NCBI GenBank assembly: GCA_951640165.1
Contig: OX621257.1
Coordinates: forward strand, 12,597,201 to 12,661,200
DNA from: Pseudoips prasinana
Taxonomy: Eukaryota; Arthropoda; Insecta; Lepidoptera; Nolidae
Direction: 5' to 3'
Length of the DNA: 64,000 nucleotides
Position 1 is the first letter of the stretch. Every line of letters starts with the position of its first letter. The notes below the pieces were generated by a model. That model was given only the letters and a program-made list of their open reading frames with translations. It was not told the origin of the DNA and ran no database searches. The position numbers were made by a program, and so were the translations under genes. Below, one piece after another: positions 10,824 through 21,253 of this stretch.

Positions 10824-12386
10824 TTAATTTGGCGCGGTCCTAGTATTACTACCCAGTAAACGAAGAATCTTTGCAGATGGTATAATTTTGCCAGCCTTGT
10901 GCAGTAGCCCTTCTATCCATACGGTATCATATGCCGCTCTTAGATCTACGAAAGCGGCAAGAGTTTTCTGCCCACGCTGGAAACCGGCCTCAATGTGGCT
11001 AGTGAGTGCGAGAACTTGGTCTCCGCAACTTCTACCCGCACGGAATCCCGCCTGCTCAGCTGGGATATGTTGGTCAACTGTTGGCTTAAGGCGGTTGTAT
11101 ATAATGCGTTCCAGCAACTTAAATGTGACGCTCAGCAGTGATATCGGTCTGAAGTTGGCTGGGTCATCGGACGCTTTCCCTGGCTTGAGAATAGCTATCA
11201 CTTTGGACTTCATAAACAGGTTGGGTAGTATAGCAGTCTCGAAGATGTTATTATAGAAGTCGGTCAGCCAGCGGAGAGATTTGTTACCAAGGTGGATAAG
11301 AAATTCAGGATATAGGTCGTCAAACCCAGCGGCTTTCCCACACTTTATTTTCTTCAGAGCCAGATGCACCTCATTTTCTGAGAAGGGCTTATCAAGTATG
11401 TCGTTAGGTTGTTGGGAACGAAGTAGAGCCCGGTTTTCATGTCGTATATCTTTAGCGAAAGCTTTGTCAACGGTGGCACTTTTCGAGATGATTTTTAACC
11501 GTTCTGCAATTTGGTCAGGGTGTGTTGTGACTTCTGTTCTAACAGGTGGGGCAGCTCCACCCAATTTCCGCAACAGTGCCCAGCTTTTTCTACTTGAGTG
11601 TGCAAAGTTCATGCTCTCAACACTGTTGGTCCACTTTTGCCTGCGCGATTCGGTGAGTAAAGCCATTAATTCCTCAGCTGAGTTGGAGTCACTGGTAGCA
11701 ACATACCTTTGGTATGCTTCCTCGGTGTCCGGAGACCATCCAGGGATGTATTCTTTCCGGAAACCTCTAGGTATGGATTTCTTAGCTGCACTGATTACCA
11801 TTTTGCAGAACCTCCCGTGATTGGATGCATTAGGTTTCAACCACCTGATATCTGACTCCATTTGATGTTTATATGAATCCCAATTGGCCTTTTGGAAATT
11901 CCACCGAGGTTTCGGTAGTGATTTTATAATGGGCACCTCTAGGCCGATCTTAACAAGTGCAGGTCGGTGTTGACTGCGAGGGAAGTCGCCTAATATTGTG
12001 CGTACGGTAGGCAAGACATTTCCATGAATATCCTCAGTAACAAAACAGAGATCTGGGTTTGAGTCACTCTGCCACCGCGCTGATCGGAAAGAGCCCCGCT
12101 GCTTCGCGTCGAAGACCAGATGGAAATTTTCCTCTACACTCCATTCGTAAAGCGCCTCACCACTAGTGTTGTTAGATGTATAACCCCATGCTCCATGTCG
12201 ACTATTAAAATCCCCTAGATAAACAGCCGGGTGGTTGTGTGTCCTGAGCGGGGGGGTTGGAAAGTCGCTATTGGGTGGTTTATACACAGATGTGAGGGTG
12301 ACATTGGAAACCCTGACGGTTATAGTCTCCAAGTTTTTATCATTGCTGATGTTTAATATATGGACGTTTGAAACAGCAGACTTCAC
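10824..12386 (-). pseudogene. LINE ORF2 segment: endonuclease C-part + RT palm (first half)
   Basis: An open stretch of 520 codons. About residues 55-62 give YLGDFNSR (endonuclease metal site region) and about 140 gives SQHRP. A linker of ~170 residues leads to the RT blocks (KCGKAAGFDDLYPEFL, ANFRPISLL, EQAGFRAGRSCGDQ, LAAFVDLRAAYDTVW). It ends by frameshift before the catalytic YADD, which is found in the following frame. Confidence 0.8.
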
Positions 12387-12608
12387 ATAAACGGCCGAGC
12401 CGATTTATGGCTATGAAAGGGTAAAGGCTACTAGGTCAAAGCCTGCAATTGAAGCGCGGCTGTCAAAATTATTATAATCATTTATGTGGTGTTCCTGGAT
12501 GGCAATCACGTCTACATCCAGTTTGCCAGGAACAGTCGGAATCTTTTGGCCGGATTCGAGATGAAGCCGTTGCCCAGGGTGGACCACGAGGAGGTAGATT
12601 CTGACCAA

Positions 12609-12927
12609 TTACCACCCCAATTGTTGTCATATTAACCCTGTACAGTCAAAACGAATTGAAATGGACCGTAAGTCAAAGTAATGAGACTTTTAAAACCGCA
12701 GGTTTATTTGTATTCATACAAATTCCAACATTCAATACAAAATAAAGAAAGTAAATAACAATGCATATACATGTTATATTCAAAATTCAGTGAATGTATT
12801 ATGATTACAACATAATATTCTAATTGGGGTGTTTGAGGGTGTGCGTTAATTACGTTACACGTTGTATACTAAAAATTCAACACCTGTTCCTGTCAGTAAA
12901 AGTCATGGGTTTTCTTTTGTAAAATGA
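12609..12927. other. LINE 5' flank, non-coding
   Basis: No gene seen. The minus-strand motif GTAACGTAATTAACGCACAC at about 12840-12862 is an inverted relative of the sequence at about 9480 on the other side of the LINE. Confidence 0.4.
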
Positions 12928-13093
12928 ACTTTGTGCCCCGCGGTTTTACCCGCATTAAACTATATAAATTATAGCCAATGTTAATCCAGGGTGTGAGCTA
13001 ACTCCATGCCAAATTTTATTAAAATACCTCCAACCGTTTAGACGTGAAGAAGTTACAAACATACACACTCACACTTTTATAATATTAGTGTGA
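12928..13093 (-). mobile_element. Helitron-like family B copy 2
   Basis: The left end shows the GCCCCGCGGTTTTACCCGC hairpin without a clean CTAG. The right end reads CTTTTATAATATTAGTGTGA. Confidence 0.55.
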
Positions 13094-13300
13094 TTAGAAA
13101 CAACTACAAAAAAAAACGAACTTGTCAAAGGTATGTTATTAAGAGTATTGATTGAAGTGTATAAGTAGGTCGCATAAAAGATTTTCTTATATTTTCCCTT
13201 TTGTGAGCGTAAATCGAAAGTGGTTACCATGTTGACAGAATATAATGTGGTGTTTGCTTTATATTCCGACATTCATCTCTTATGACTATTTTATGTAGGA

Positions 13301-13620
13301 CTAGCTGTGCCCGCGACTTCGTCCGCGTGCTAATTAGTTTATTACGTTTATTTAGTAAAATAAAATACTTTTTCTAAAATAAAAGTGGCCTAAGTTACTC
13401 CTTATTACATCAGCAACCTGCCAATAAAAGTCCCGTCAAAATCGGTCCAGCCATTTCAGAGATTAGCCGGAACAAACAGACAGACAGACAGACAAAAATT
13501 GTAAAAAATGTTTATTTTGTGTATGTACCGCATATATATTCATATTTATGTAGTAAAAACTGATTATTTCAATATTACAAACAGACACTCCAATTTTATT
13601 TATTTGTATAGATGTATAGA
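13301..13620 (-). mobile_element. Helitron-like family C copy 1
   Basis: The left end is CTAGCTGTGCCCGCGACTTC, with the inverted GTCCGCG box forming the hairpin. It has an internal (CAGA)n tract and a right end near TTTGTATAGATGTATAGA. About 320 bp, non-coding. Confidence 0.6.
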
Positions 13621-13639
13621 TTACTGTGGTTCGTGGTAT

Positions 13640-13765
13640 AGATTGAAAATCCTAGGGGACTTTGCAAACATGAAATTTATAGATATAAATCACACCCAGA
13701 CTTAGAACAACTACTTATGTGTCAACTGTGTGTGGAAATCAAACCCGTGACACGACCACATACAG
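13640..13765 (-). repeat. SINE S4 fragment
   Basis: GGGGACTTTGCAAACATGAA ... GGAAATCAAACCCGTGACAC; related to copies at 26374 and 62553, where the tRNA-like head is clearer. Confidence 0.5.
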
Positions 13766-13854
13766 TCAAACGTAGAAGTTTGGAAACACAGAGTTTTTAA
13801 AATGTGAATTATAGTTTTTTTTTACTAATAACGCGGTAAAAATAATAATAATAA

Positions 13855-13938
13855 TATCCTGGGACATTATTCGGCCATCTTAATCCCAAACTAAGCTGAG
13901 CTTGTACTATGGAAATCAGATAACTGGTATACTACCTT
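13855..13938 (-). repeat. SINE S1 tail fragment
   Basis: ATCCTGGGACATTATTCGGC, then the TAATCCCAAACTAAGCTGAG tail. The head is missing. Confidence 0.6.
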
Positions 13939-13941
13939 CGG

Positions 13942-14178
13942 TCACCGTAGCCTAGTTGGTAGTGCTCCTGCCTACGAAGCTGGTGGTCCTGGGTTCGAAT
14001 CCCGGTAAGTGCAAATATTTGTGTAATGAGCACGAATATTTGTTTCCGAGTCATGGATGTTTTCTATGTATTTAAGTATTTATCTATCTATATAAGTATG
14101 TATATCGTCGCCTGGTAGCCATAGTACAAGCTTTGCTTAGTTTGGGGCTAGAATGATCTGTGTGACATTGTCCCTATA
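13942..14178 (+). repeat. SINE S2, near full length
   Basis: Head CACCGTAGCCTAGTTGGTAG with B box GGGTTCGAATCCCGG and tail ending GTGTGACATTGTCCCTATAT. It runs directly into the (TA)n tract. Confidence 0.75.
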
Positions 14179-14179
14179 T

Positions 14180-14185
14180 ATATGT

Positions 14186-14276
<91 letters not shown>
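14180..14276. repeat. (TA)n microsatellite
   Basis: About 90 bp of uninterrupted TA dinucleotides at the 3' end of a SINE. Probably grew from the SINE's simple tail. Confidence 0.95.
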
Positions 14277-14281
<5 letters not shown>

Positions 14282-14343
14282 TGTAAATACATACTTATAT
14301 TGATAAGTACACCCCGGCACAGATGTATACGGTAAGCCTTTAC

Positions 14344-14369
14344 TGTGGTAACCTGAGAGGGTTACCACG
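14344..14369. repeat. Small hairpin
   Basis: GTGGTAACC-TGAGAG-GGTTACCAC, a perfect 9-bp stem. The surrounding GGTAAGCC/CGGTAACCGCTTACCG boxes give further pairing options. Function unknown. Confidence 0.5.
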
Positions 14370-14597
14370 GTAACCGCTTACCGTTACCATCCCGACTCTC
14401 CTTCCATTTGAACACTGGTGACCTTACCCACACTCAGGACCACAACAATAACAAAACAACATCAGGGACCCCCTATAACGAAGACATACTTTGTTCGTAG
14501 AGCTAAATGAACGTTGAGTCTTACCTCAATTAATGCACTATTACATTTTGTACTAAAACTTCTTTATGCAAGCTTGACTTGGGGAGTAACACTAACG

Positions 14598-14962
14598 GTA
14601 GCGTGTTCAACCGCAGATAATGAGGTCCTGGGTTCAAATCTTGGGCCGGGCCAAAAAGTGATTTTGGGAATTTACCGTAAAAAGAAATTTCTCAGTATCA
14701 GACCGAAGTCTGGAATTTGGTGGTATTACACCCCCCGTGCCTCGGAGAGCACGTAAAGCCGTCGGTCCTGTACCTGACCTTTTTCCGGTCGTATCGCCTA
14801 GGTGTCCCATCGGATCATGAGAGTGATGGAATAAAAAGTGCCCCTGTGTTTGCGCACACACTTGTGCACTATAATATGTCCTGCACAATTGGCTGGTCTC
14901 CGTTGCGACTGGTCGCCGTGGCCGCAATTAGGTCGGGAAGACATCAAACTGGTGAATAATAA
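14598..14962 (+). repeat. SINE S3, near full length
   Basis: Head ACGGTAGCGTGTTCAACCGC, B box GGGTTCAAATC, body GGAATTTGGTGGTATTACAC and tail GGCCGCAATTAGGTCGGGAA followed by an AATAATAAT-like end. Confidence 0.7.
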
Positions 14963-15965
14963 TATCCTGGGACATAATTTATAAACTAAGCAGAGCTTCT
15001 TCTTCTTAGCGTGTCGATGCCAATCTAGATTGAGTCTTCCCAGAACTCAGCTACGAGTTTAGAGTTGTCAGTAGCGTCCATTAGTTCCTGTAACGTGCAG
15101 GTGTTAGGGCACGCAGGACATGCGATCAAGTGTCCCATGGTTTGGGGGGTAGCACCGCACCTGCATCCTAGGCTATCCCCGTCAATAAATCTCCACCTGT
15201 ACAGGTTTTCCTTACTTCGACCAACCTGAGTCCGGAGCCTGTTCAGGGACTTCCAGGTTGGCTACGGAATATTGTGTCCAGGTGGAAGATTTTCAGCCGG
15301 AGGAACAAATGGGATGGGTAAGGAAGCACTTTCTCGCCATATCTTTAGCCTCTCACGACTCCGTTCGCCAATAAGTGGGTGGACACACCTTAAAAAACTT
15401 TTGCGGCTTTTCAGCCTATGAGGCACAAGGTTACTGCCATGCATAGGGTGACGTGTGTCGTTGTCCATTGTGGCTCTTTCATTGCAGCTTGCCACCGTTC
15501 TACGAACTTCTGGTGGCGCTATTCCTGCCAGTGGATACAACATTTGCACCGGGGTCGGTTTGAGGCAACCAGTGATTATCCGGCATGTTTCATTCAAAGC
15601 TGTATCCACCAGCTTTGCATGTGCTGAGCGACTCCATACTGGGCACGCAAATTCGCCACAGGAAAAACATAGCGCCAGCCCAGAAGTTCGCACAACGTCA
15701 GGCGAAGCACCCCACTTAGAGGATACAAGTCGCCGTAAGAGACTGTTGCGAGAGTGCACCTTCTGCTTGGTATTCTTGCAGTTTTGGCTAAATGTGAGTG
15801 ATCTGTCCAGAGAACTCCAAGATATTTTGGGAAACAGCTGAGCTTGTAGTATGGAAACCAGATAACTTATATATTACATATACTATTTTTTTTGTAAATA
15901 AATACTTAGATAGATAATTACATCTAGACTCGCGATAATTAGACATGTTCATGCACACAAATATC
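14963..15965 (-). repeat. SINE S1 split by a LINE fragment
   Basis: The tail half lies at 14963-14998 and the rest at 15838-15965. The joined order matches intact S1 copies. Break-point sequences AGCAGAGCTT (left) and AGCTGAGCTT (right) look like a ~10-bp target duplication with one mismatch. Confidence 0.65.
15000..15837 (-). pseudogene. LINE C-terminal fragment related to the 9.7-kb LINE
   Basis: The minus-strand reading gives an RT thumb region (RRLVSSKWGASPDV, YSCGE-like FSCGEFACPVWSRSAH) and, in another frame nearer the end, a C-terminal motif NRLRTQVGRSKENLYRW plus a CRCG...H..ACPAC cluster. These parallel the corresponding parts of the 9662-10822 element, so the families are related but diverged. 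Heavily 5'-truncated and frameshifted near 15260; the tail reads AAGAAGAAG. The insertion interrupts a SINE. Confidence 0.75.
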
Positions 15966-15983
15966 TGTATGTGAATGCGAATC

Positions 15984-16195
15984 ATCCCATCTCATCCCGT
16001 GGGGGCATAGAAATCGTCCGAGGGAATACCTGCCAGAGAACGGGCAGCAGCGTTTTTCTGTGAACTATGACCATCAAACTGCGATCGCCAACCCGTCTGC
16101 CAAACGTGGCAATTATGGCATATCCCCCCATTCTTTGGGGAGGCTTTTATCCAGCTGTGGACGTACTTTGGCTATCACGATGCAGGGGAATATTT
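15984..16195 (+). repeat. RTE-tailed repeat, second copy of the 3140 family
   Basis: CATCTCATCCCGTGGGGGCA ... GGCATATCCCCCCATTCTTT, then GGGGAGGCTTTTATCCAGCT and GTGGACGTACTTTGGC, the RTE-like end. Confidence 0.6.
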
Positions 16196-16800
16196 AAGAA
16201 TGAGTTTATTATAGATTTATAGAACATACATCATATAAATTAAGTAAGTTACTGGTTTCTTATAGATTTTAATAGCAGATGGCAGTTACTCATTTTATGG
16301 AGTAGCTATTCACAATATTTATTTGCCAGAAAGTGTATATTTAGTAAAACGTACCATACAACGTACCATAGGAGGCGGCAGTAAATCTTTTCTTGTTACC
16401 TATACATATCTAGAGGAGAATAAATTTATATCTGAAATGATAAAAATACTTTCTATCACAATACAGTTTATGTACAGTCGTGTTCCTATGAAAATAATAA
16501 AGCGTATCATCATCATATTTTATTTTATTTTATTCATCTAGAAAACTTACAGCTAGAACAGAAATAAAACATTTTACCAATTACAAGTTTTCGCTAATAT
16601 TCATAAATTTAAAATAATAAGAAAATCGGTAGACAAAACATAAAGATAAAGAGAGTAAAAAATGTAGAATATTTGTGGAAATTTACATAATATTCAACAA
16701 AATAACAATAAACACAAAAAAGACTAGCTGAAAAAGTAGGTCAAATAAAACTAATAAATAGCAGTTATTCAAGTATCTTTCCTAAAAAAGTTAATGGCTC
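16196..16800. other. AT-rich spacer
   Basis: Nothing recognisable. It ends in the (ATC)n run that forms the tail of the following RTE element. Confidence 0.4.
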
Positions 16801-16821
16801 ATCATCATCATCATCATCATA

Positions 16822-17568
16822 TCAGCCGAAAGACGTCCACTGCTGGACAAAGGCCTCCCCCAAAGATTTCCACAATTGCCGGTCTTGTGCTATTCGCATC
16901 CAGCATTTTCCAGCGACCCGCACAAGATCATCGGTCCAACTTGTAGGGGGCCTGCCCACGCTGCGTCTTCCGGTTCGTGGTCGCCACTCGAGAACCTTTC
17001 TGCCCCAACGGCTGTCGGCTCTACGAGCTATGTGCCCTGCCCACTGCCACTTCAACTTGGCAATTCTTCGGGCTATGTCGGTGACTTTGGTTCGCCTGCG
17101 GATTTCGACATTTCTGATGCGATCCCGCAGGGAAACTCCGAGCATAGCCCTCTCCATTGCTCTTTGGGTGACCTTGAGCCTTCTAATAAGGCCCATAGTG
17201 AGCGACCACGTCTCTGTTCCGTATGTCATCACTGGCAACACACACTGGTCGAAGACTTTCGACTTGAGACACTGCGGTATTTTGGACGAGAAGATGTTAC
17301 GTAGCTTCCCGAACGCTGCCCAGCCGAGTTGGATTCTACGATTGACCTCCTTCTCGAAGTTGGACCTACCTAGTTGGATGGTCTGTCCTAGGTAAATATA
17401 GTTCTCTACAACTTTGAGTGCAGAGTCACCAACTTTCAATTGAGTGGGTGCAACATGGACGTTTGACATGATTTTCGTCTTATCCATGTTCATTTTCAGA
17501 CCCACTTGTTGAGAGACTCTGCTGAGGTCATCGAGCATTGTACCGAGGTCTTCCATGGTCTCAGCCAT
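16822..17568 (-). pseudogene. RTE RT thumb and C-terminal region
   Basis: 248 open codons beginning right after the FADD catalytic box (which lies in another frame). QVGLKMNMDKTKIMSN and YIYLGQTIQL are typical of RTE RTs after the active site. The C-terminal block with WQWAGHIARR and GRRSVGRPPTSWTDDL is the conserved RTE C-terminus. Short pieces of the same region recur at 3484, 19404, 51914 and 55190. Confidence 0.8.
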
Positions 17569-18488
17569 GACTACGATATCATCGGCAAATCGAAGGTGAG
17601 TGATGTACTCGCCATTGACATTGATGCCAATTCCAGTCCATTCCAGTCCAGAAGCTTGAAGACGTCTTCCAATGCAGCGGTGAACAGTTTCGGAGATATA
17701 ACATCTCCCTGTCTCACGCCTCGCTGCAAGTGGATAGGTTTCGAGATCTGGTCCTGGAGTCGCACTGACATAGTGGCGTTTTCATACAAACACTTTATCA
17801 TCTCGATATACCGGTAGTCAATTTGGCACCTTATGAGAGACCTCAGCACGGCCCATGTTTCGATCAAAGGCTTTCTCATAGTCCACAAACGCTAAGCACA
17901 GTGGCTTGTTATACTCTTCGGCCTTCTGTATAACTTGCCGCAGCGTATGTATGTGGTCTATGGTGCTAAAGCCTTTTCGGAAACCGGCTTGTTCGGGAGG
18001 CTGGAAGTCGTCAAGCCTGCGCGCAAGACGGTTCGTAACGACCCTCGAAAACAACTTGTAAACATGGCTCAGCAGTGTGATGGGTCTTTAATTCTTCAAT
18101 AGGGTCTTGTCGCCCTTTTCGAAGAAGAGCACCACCACACTTCTGTGCCATGCTTGTGGCGTTTGACCATCTAGTATGACGGAGTTAAATAACTTCTGAA
18201 GGGCCCGTAGGATTGGTGTACCACCCGCCTTCAGAAGCTCTGCTGTAACTCCATCATCACCAGGCGCCTTGTTGTTCTTGAATTGTTTGAGAGCCATTCT
18301 AATCTCGTACAGGCTGACGTCCGGGATGTCTTCGGTGTAGTGTCGGGTTAGTCGTGCTCTGGGATCTGAGGCATGACTTTTGACAGGTGGCTGTGTTGTC
18401 GTATATAACTGTCCGTAGAACTTCTCGATCTCTCCCAGCAACTCAGGTTTAGACGTGATGATACTACCATCCTCAGTCTTCAGCTTCG

Positions 18489-19247
18489 TCAGTTGGCTCT
18501 GTCCAACAGACAGAGCTCTTGCGAACACTTTAGAGCCTTTGTTCCGCTCGATAGCCTCTTTAATACTAATTGTATTAATTGCCGCGTGTCGCGAGTCAAA
18601 GACTTTGAGATCTGTCTGTTGAGCTGCCGATATCTGGTAGCATCATCTGAGGATGTCAGAACCATTTTCCGTCTATCTTCCATAAGTTGCAGGGTAAAGT
18701 CAGAGATCTTTTTAGTTCTGTTTGTTCGACGGGCCTTGAAGACCTTAGACCCAGCCGTATGGACAGCTTCTACGAGCCTGTCATAGTATGAGTCCACTTC
18801 CTCGCAGTCTGCTAGGCATTCGAAACGGTTTTGCAGTTCGAGCTGAAATGGTTCGGGGTTTTGGACGTGGATAGGTAAAGGTCGGAGCGTAGACTTTATC
18901 AGTCGGGACCTCTGGAGTTTGACATTAAGGTTCAATGAGCCTCTGACCAGTCTGTGATCACTCCCGGTTTTAACCGCATTGATCACGGAGACATCATTGA
19001 ACGTCTGTCGTCTCGTCGACAAGATAAAGTCTATCTCATTTTTAGTTTTACCATCGGGGCTCACCCAGGTCCATTTGCGGTGATCCGGCTTCCTGAAGAA
19101 GGAATTCATCATAAAGAGTCCCTCCTTCTCCATGAAGTCGGCCAACATTTGGCCCCGGGGGTTCCGGTCTCCAGTTCCAAATTGTCCCACTCTCAGCTCA
19201 TTACCGAATCGTTTGCCCAGCTTCGCGTTAAAGTCCCCCATGACCAC
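18489..19247 (-). pseudogene. RTE endonuclease C-part
   Basis: 252 open codons starting at VMGDFNAKLG, with the conserved KNEIDFIL and SDHRLVRG blocks of AP-like endonucleases near residues 72 and 97, then the linker to RT. It lacks the N-terminal catalytic half, so it cannot be active. The start is simply where the frame opens. Confidence 0.75.
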
Positions 19248-19403
19248 ATGGCTAATTTATTTTTAATTCTGAAGGTGGTATTGCAGAATAGGTCAATATC
19301 AACCTTCTGACAAGTCTTATTGTAAGTTCTGTTCGCTCTCTTCTTCTCCTAGTTTCATGGTGAAACTATTCCGTCGGTAATTGGTGCGAACAGTCGGTAC
19401 GAT

Positions 19404-19680
19404 GAATATCAGCCGAAAGACTTTAACAGGTGGGCAAAGGCCTCCCCCAAAGATCTCCACAATTGCCAGTCTTGCGCTATCCGCATCCAGCGCCTTCCAG
19501 CGAGCGTCAATTATTTATTTATTATTTGGAAAACTAACAGCAACAAATACAAAATAAATAGATGTTATAAGCAACACATAGCCAATTACAGGTCTTCACT
19601 TTTAAAATATACGAACTATGTGCCCTGCCTTCTTCCACTTCAGCTTGGCAATTTTTCGGGCTATGTTCGTTACCTTGGAT
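19404..19680 (-). mobile_element. Second RTE 3' fragment, interrupted
   Basis: 19404-19508 and 19610-19680 match the RTE C-terminal coding region. About 100 bp of unrelated AT-rich sequence separates them, and part of the RTE sequence is missing. Confidence 0.65.
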
Positions 19681-19854
19681 AAAGCTTATACTAGACAAAA
19701 ACACTTGCTATGCCAAATTAATTGAAAGTAGAACACATTTGCAGTTTGATATACTTTTTAGTAAATGTTTGGTTATCGGATACAAAAGCCTATTCTATAA
19801 AAGATAAAACTCTTTCTACGCCAAAATTATTTGTGAATGAATGACACTCGTGCA

Positions 19855-20283
19855 TAAATAAATAAAAAAATAAAATAAAAAAGGTTTTTATTCACGTAGA
19901 CTTTAAAAAAGCGCGTGTAAATAGTCAGAACATGTTTGTAGTAATACAGTTATTATTTCTAGTTACGTATTACAGATATTTAGGTACACGGAATGCTAAA
20001 ACATTTATACAATTTATTTATAATGGTAGTGATATTTAGATGGCTTGTATTAAGTTATTGTCAATGAGATTATGTTTAGTTGAATTCACGTAGACTTTAG
20101 AAAAGCGCGTGTAAATAGTCAGAACATGTTTGTAGTAATACAGTTATTATTTCTAGGTACTTATTACAGATATTTAGGTACACGGAATGTTAAAACATTT
20201 TTACAATTTATTTATAATGGTAGTGATATTTAGCTACCTTGTATTAAGTTATTGTCAAGGAGATTATGTTTAGTTGAAGTTTT
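19855..20283 (-). repeat. LINE-type 3' UTR with 194-bp tandem duplication
   Basis: Two head-to-tail ~194-bp units (19891-20084, 20085-20278), each starting TTCACGTAGACTTTA on the plus strand and differing by a few bases. The minus strand ends in CGTGAATAAAAACC, an AATAAA-bearing retroelement tail. One unit end recurs, in opposite orientation, at 25990-26092. Confidence 0.65.
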
Positions 20284-20620
20284 TAATATTATGTATTGAA
20301 ATTTATATTTTACTACATATTATTGTCTGAATGATTCTGTCTATATTAAGGTATGAATTCAGTATTATTATTATAACGGACCTTGTGTTTAAAACGACGG
20401 TCGCGCTTTAATGCTACCACCGGATCCATTGCGCCCCAACTGAGAAGCATGATAGTTATAGTGTTAAAGTCAATAATTTAGTTACCACAAACAACAAGTT
20501 TAGGTACAGTTGAGTTTCTAGTAGTTCTACAGAACCATTTCTAGACGAAAGTTCGTCTTAAGCCAAATTATTATGTCGGTGTACAGTTGGATATAGTGTG
20601 TATTTAAGTGGATTGCCTTC
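20284..20620. other. Non-coding spacer
   Basis: No gene. About 20490-20575 weakly resembles 22650-22730 (AACAACA...GAATTTCT...ACAGA...AAATTA), suggesting an old repeat. Confidence 0.3.
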
Positions 20621-20624
20621 TTGG

Positions 20625-20892
20625 TCTACCGGTAGCGTGTTCGGGTTTAAATCCCGGGTCGGGCCAAAAAGTCATTTATTAATATATAAGCCGCAGTCTG
20701 CGAGTTGGTGGTATATACACCCTCGTACCTCAGAGAGCACATTAAGCCGTTGCTTCTGTAACTGACCTCTTTCCGGTCGTGCCGCTAGTCATCGCTCACA
20801 CTTGTGCACTATAATAAGTCTCGCGTAGATGGCTAGTCTCCAATGAGACTAGCCACCCCGTGGCCGAAATTCTACCAGGAGGACATTCATAT
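20625..20892 (+). repeat. SINE S3, partly deleted
   Basis: TTGGTCTACCGGTAGCGTGT head, GGGTTTAAATCCCGGGTCGG B box, shortened body and the GGCCGAAATTCTACCAGGAG tail. Confidence 0.7.
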
Positions 20893-21250
20893 ACTACTTA
20901 CTTATCGTATGGGCAGTGGTTACCCTAGTGTGAAAGTTGTTCAAGCCGCCCAGTATGCCTCTTACATGACTTAACGACTGCTGTCTAATGATTACAACTG
21001 GGACCCACAGGTTAACGTGTCCTCCGACGCACGGAGACGTTCAGAAATAAAACCACTTTGGTGGTCACCCATCTATGGACTGACCGCGCGCCCAGTCTTT
21101 AACTACATGGCGCGATGCACATGCGGTGCTAATAGGTACAGTGTAACTATTAGTACCGCAGATCCTATTGTAGATAATAATATCTCTTCCTGTGCCAAAT
21201 TCCTTTGTGAGTGGTTAGAACACAGGCATTGTTTGATATTACGTTAAAAC
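20893..21250. other. Non-coding stretch preceding the LINE RT
   Basis: A GC-richer block (about 20990-21130) contains a short ORF with no recognisable domain. Possibly an unidentified repeat. No other feature. Confidence 0.3.
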
Positions 21251-21253
21251 CTA

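Larger units (their letters stand above)
9662..12608 (-). pseudogene. 5'-truncated LINE, endonuclease + reverse transcriptase (whole element remnant)
   Basis: Minus-strand remains of LINE ORF2. The apurinic-like endonuclease is visible as an IQEHH motif (near 12510), LGDFNSRHG and SQHRP. RT blocks follow: NFRPISLLS, QAGFRAGR, FVDLRAAYD, LPQGSVLAPLLF and the catalytic YADD. The C-terminus has a CxCxxxxxxxxHxxxxC-like cluster. The element is dead: two in-frame stops near 12400-12410 and a frameshift near 10825-10850. Upstream sequence beyond the endonuclease start is absent, so it is 5'-truncated. After the stop comes a short AT-rich 3' UTR containing AATAAAACAATAA. Jockey-superfamily-like; the exact clade cannot be fixed by eye. 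Confidence 0.85.
16801..19250 (-). pseudogene. RTE-clade LINE, 5'-truncated and frameshifted (whole element)
   Basis: Minus-strand element ending in the (TGA)n-type tail seen as ATCATCATCATCATCATC on the plus strand at 16801. Order: endonuclease remnant (MGDFNAKLG, TGSDHRL), linker, RT (PITLLSHVYKLFSR, EQAGFRKGFST, FVDYEKAFD, GVRQGDVISPKLF, then an FADD box in the third frame near 17580), thumb and C-terminal DNA-binding-like region (QWAGHIARRAD, GRPPTSWTDDL). It is broken by at least three frameshifts (near 18500, 17840, 17570) and a TAC-to-TAA-like stop near 18090. The first part of the endonuclease is missing. Confidence 0.85.

Noticed and set aside
10158..11820. Plus-strand ORFs of 71-179 codons opposite the LINE
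   Set aside because: Shadows of the minus-strand RT frame; no independent motif.
14153..14368. ORFs encoding poly-(Tyr-Ile)
   Set aside because: Produced by the (TA)n tract; not coding.
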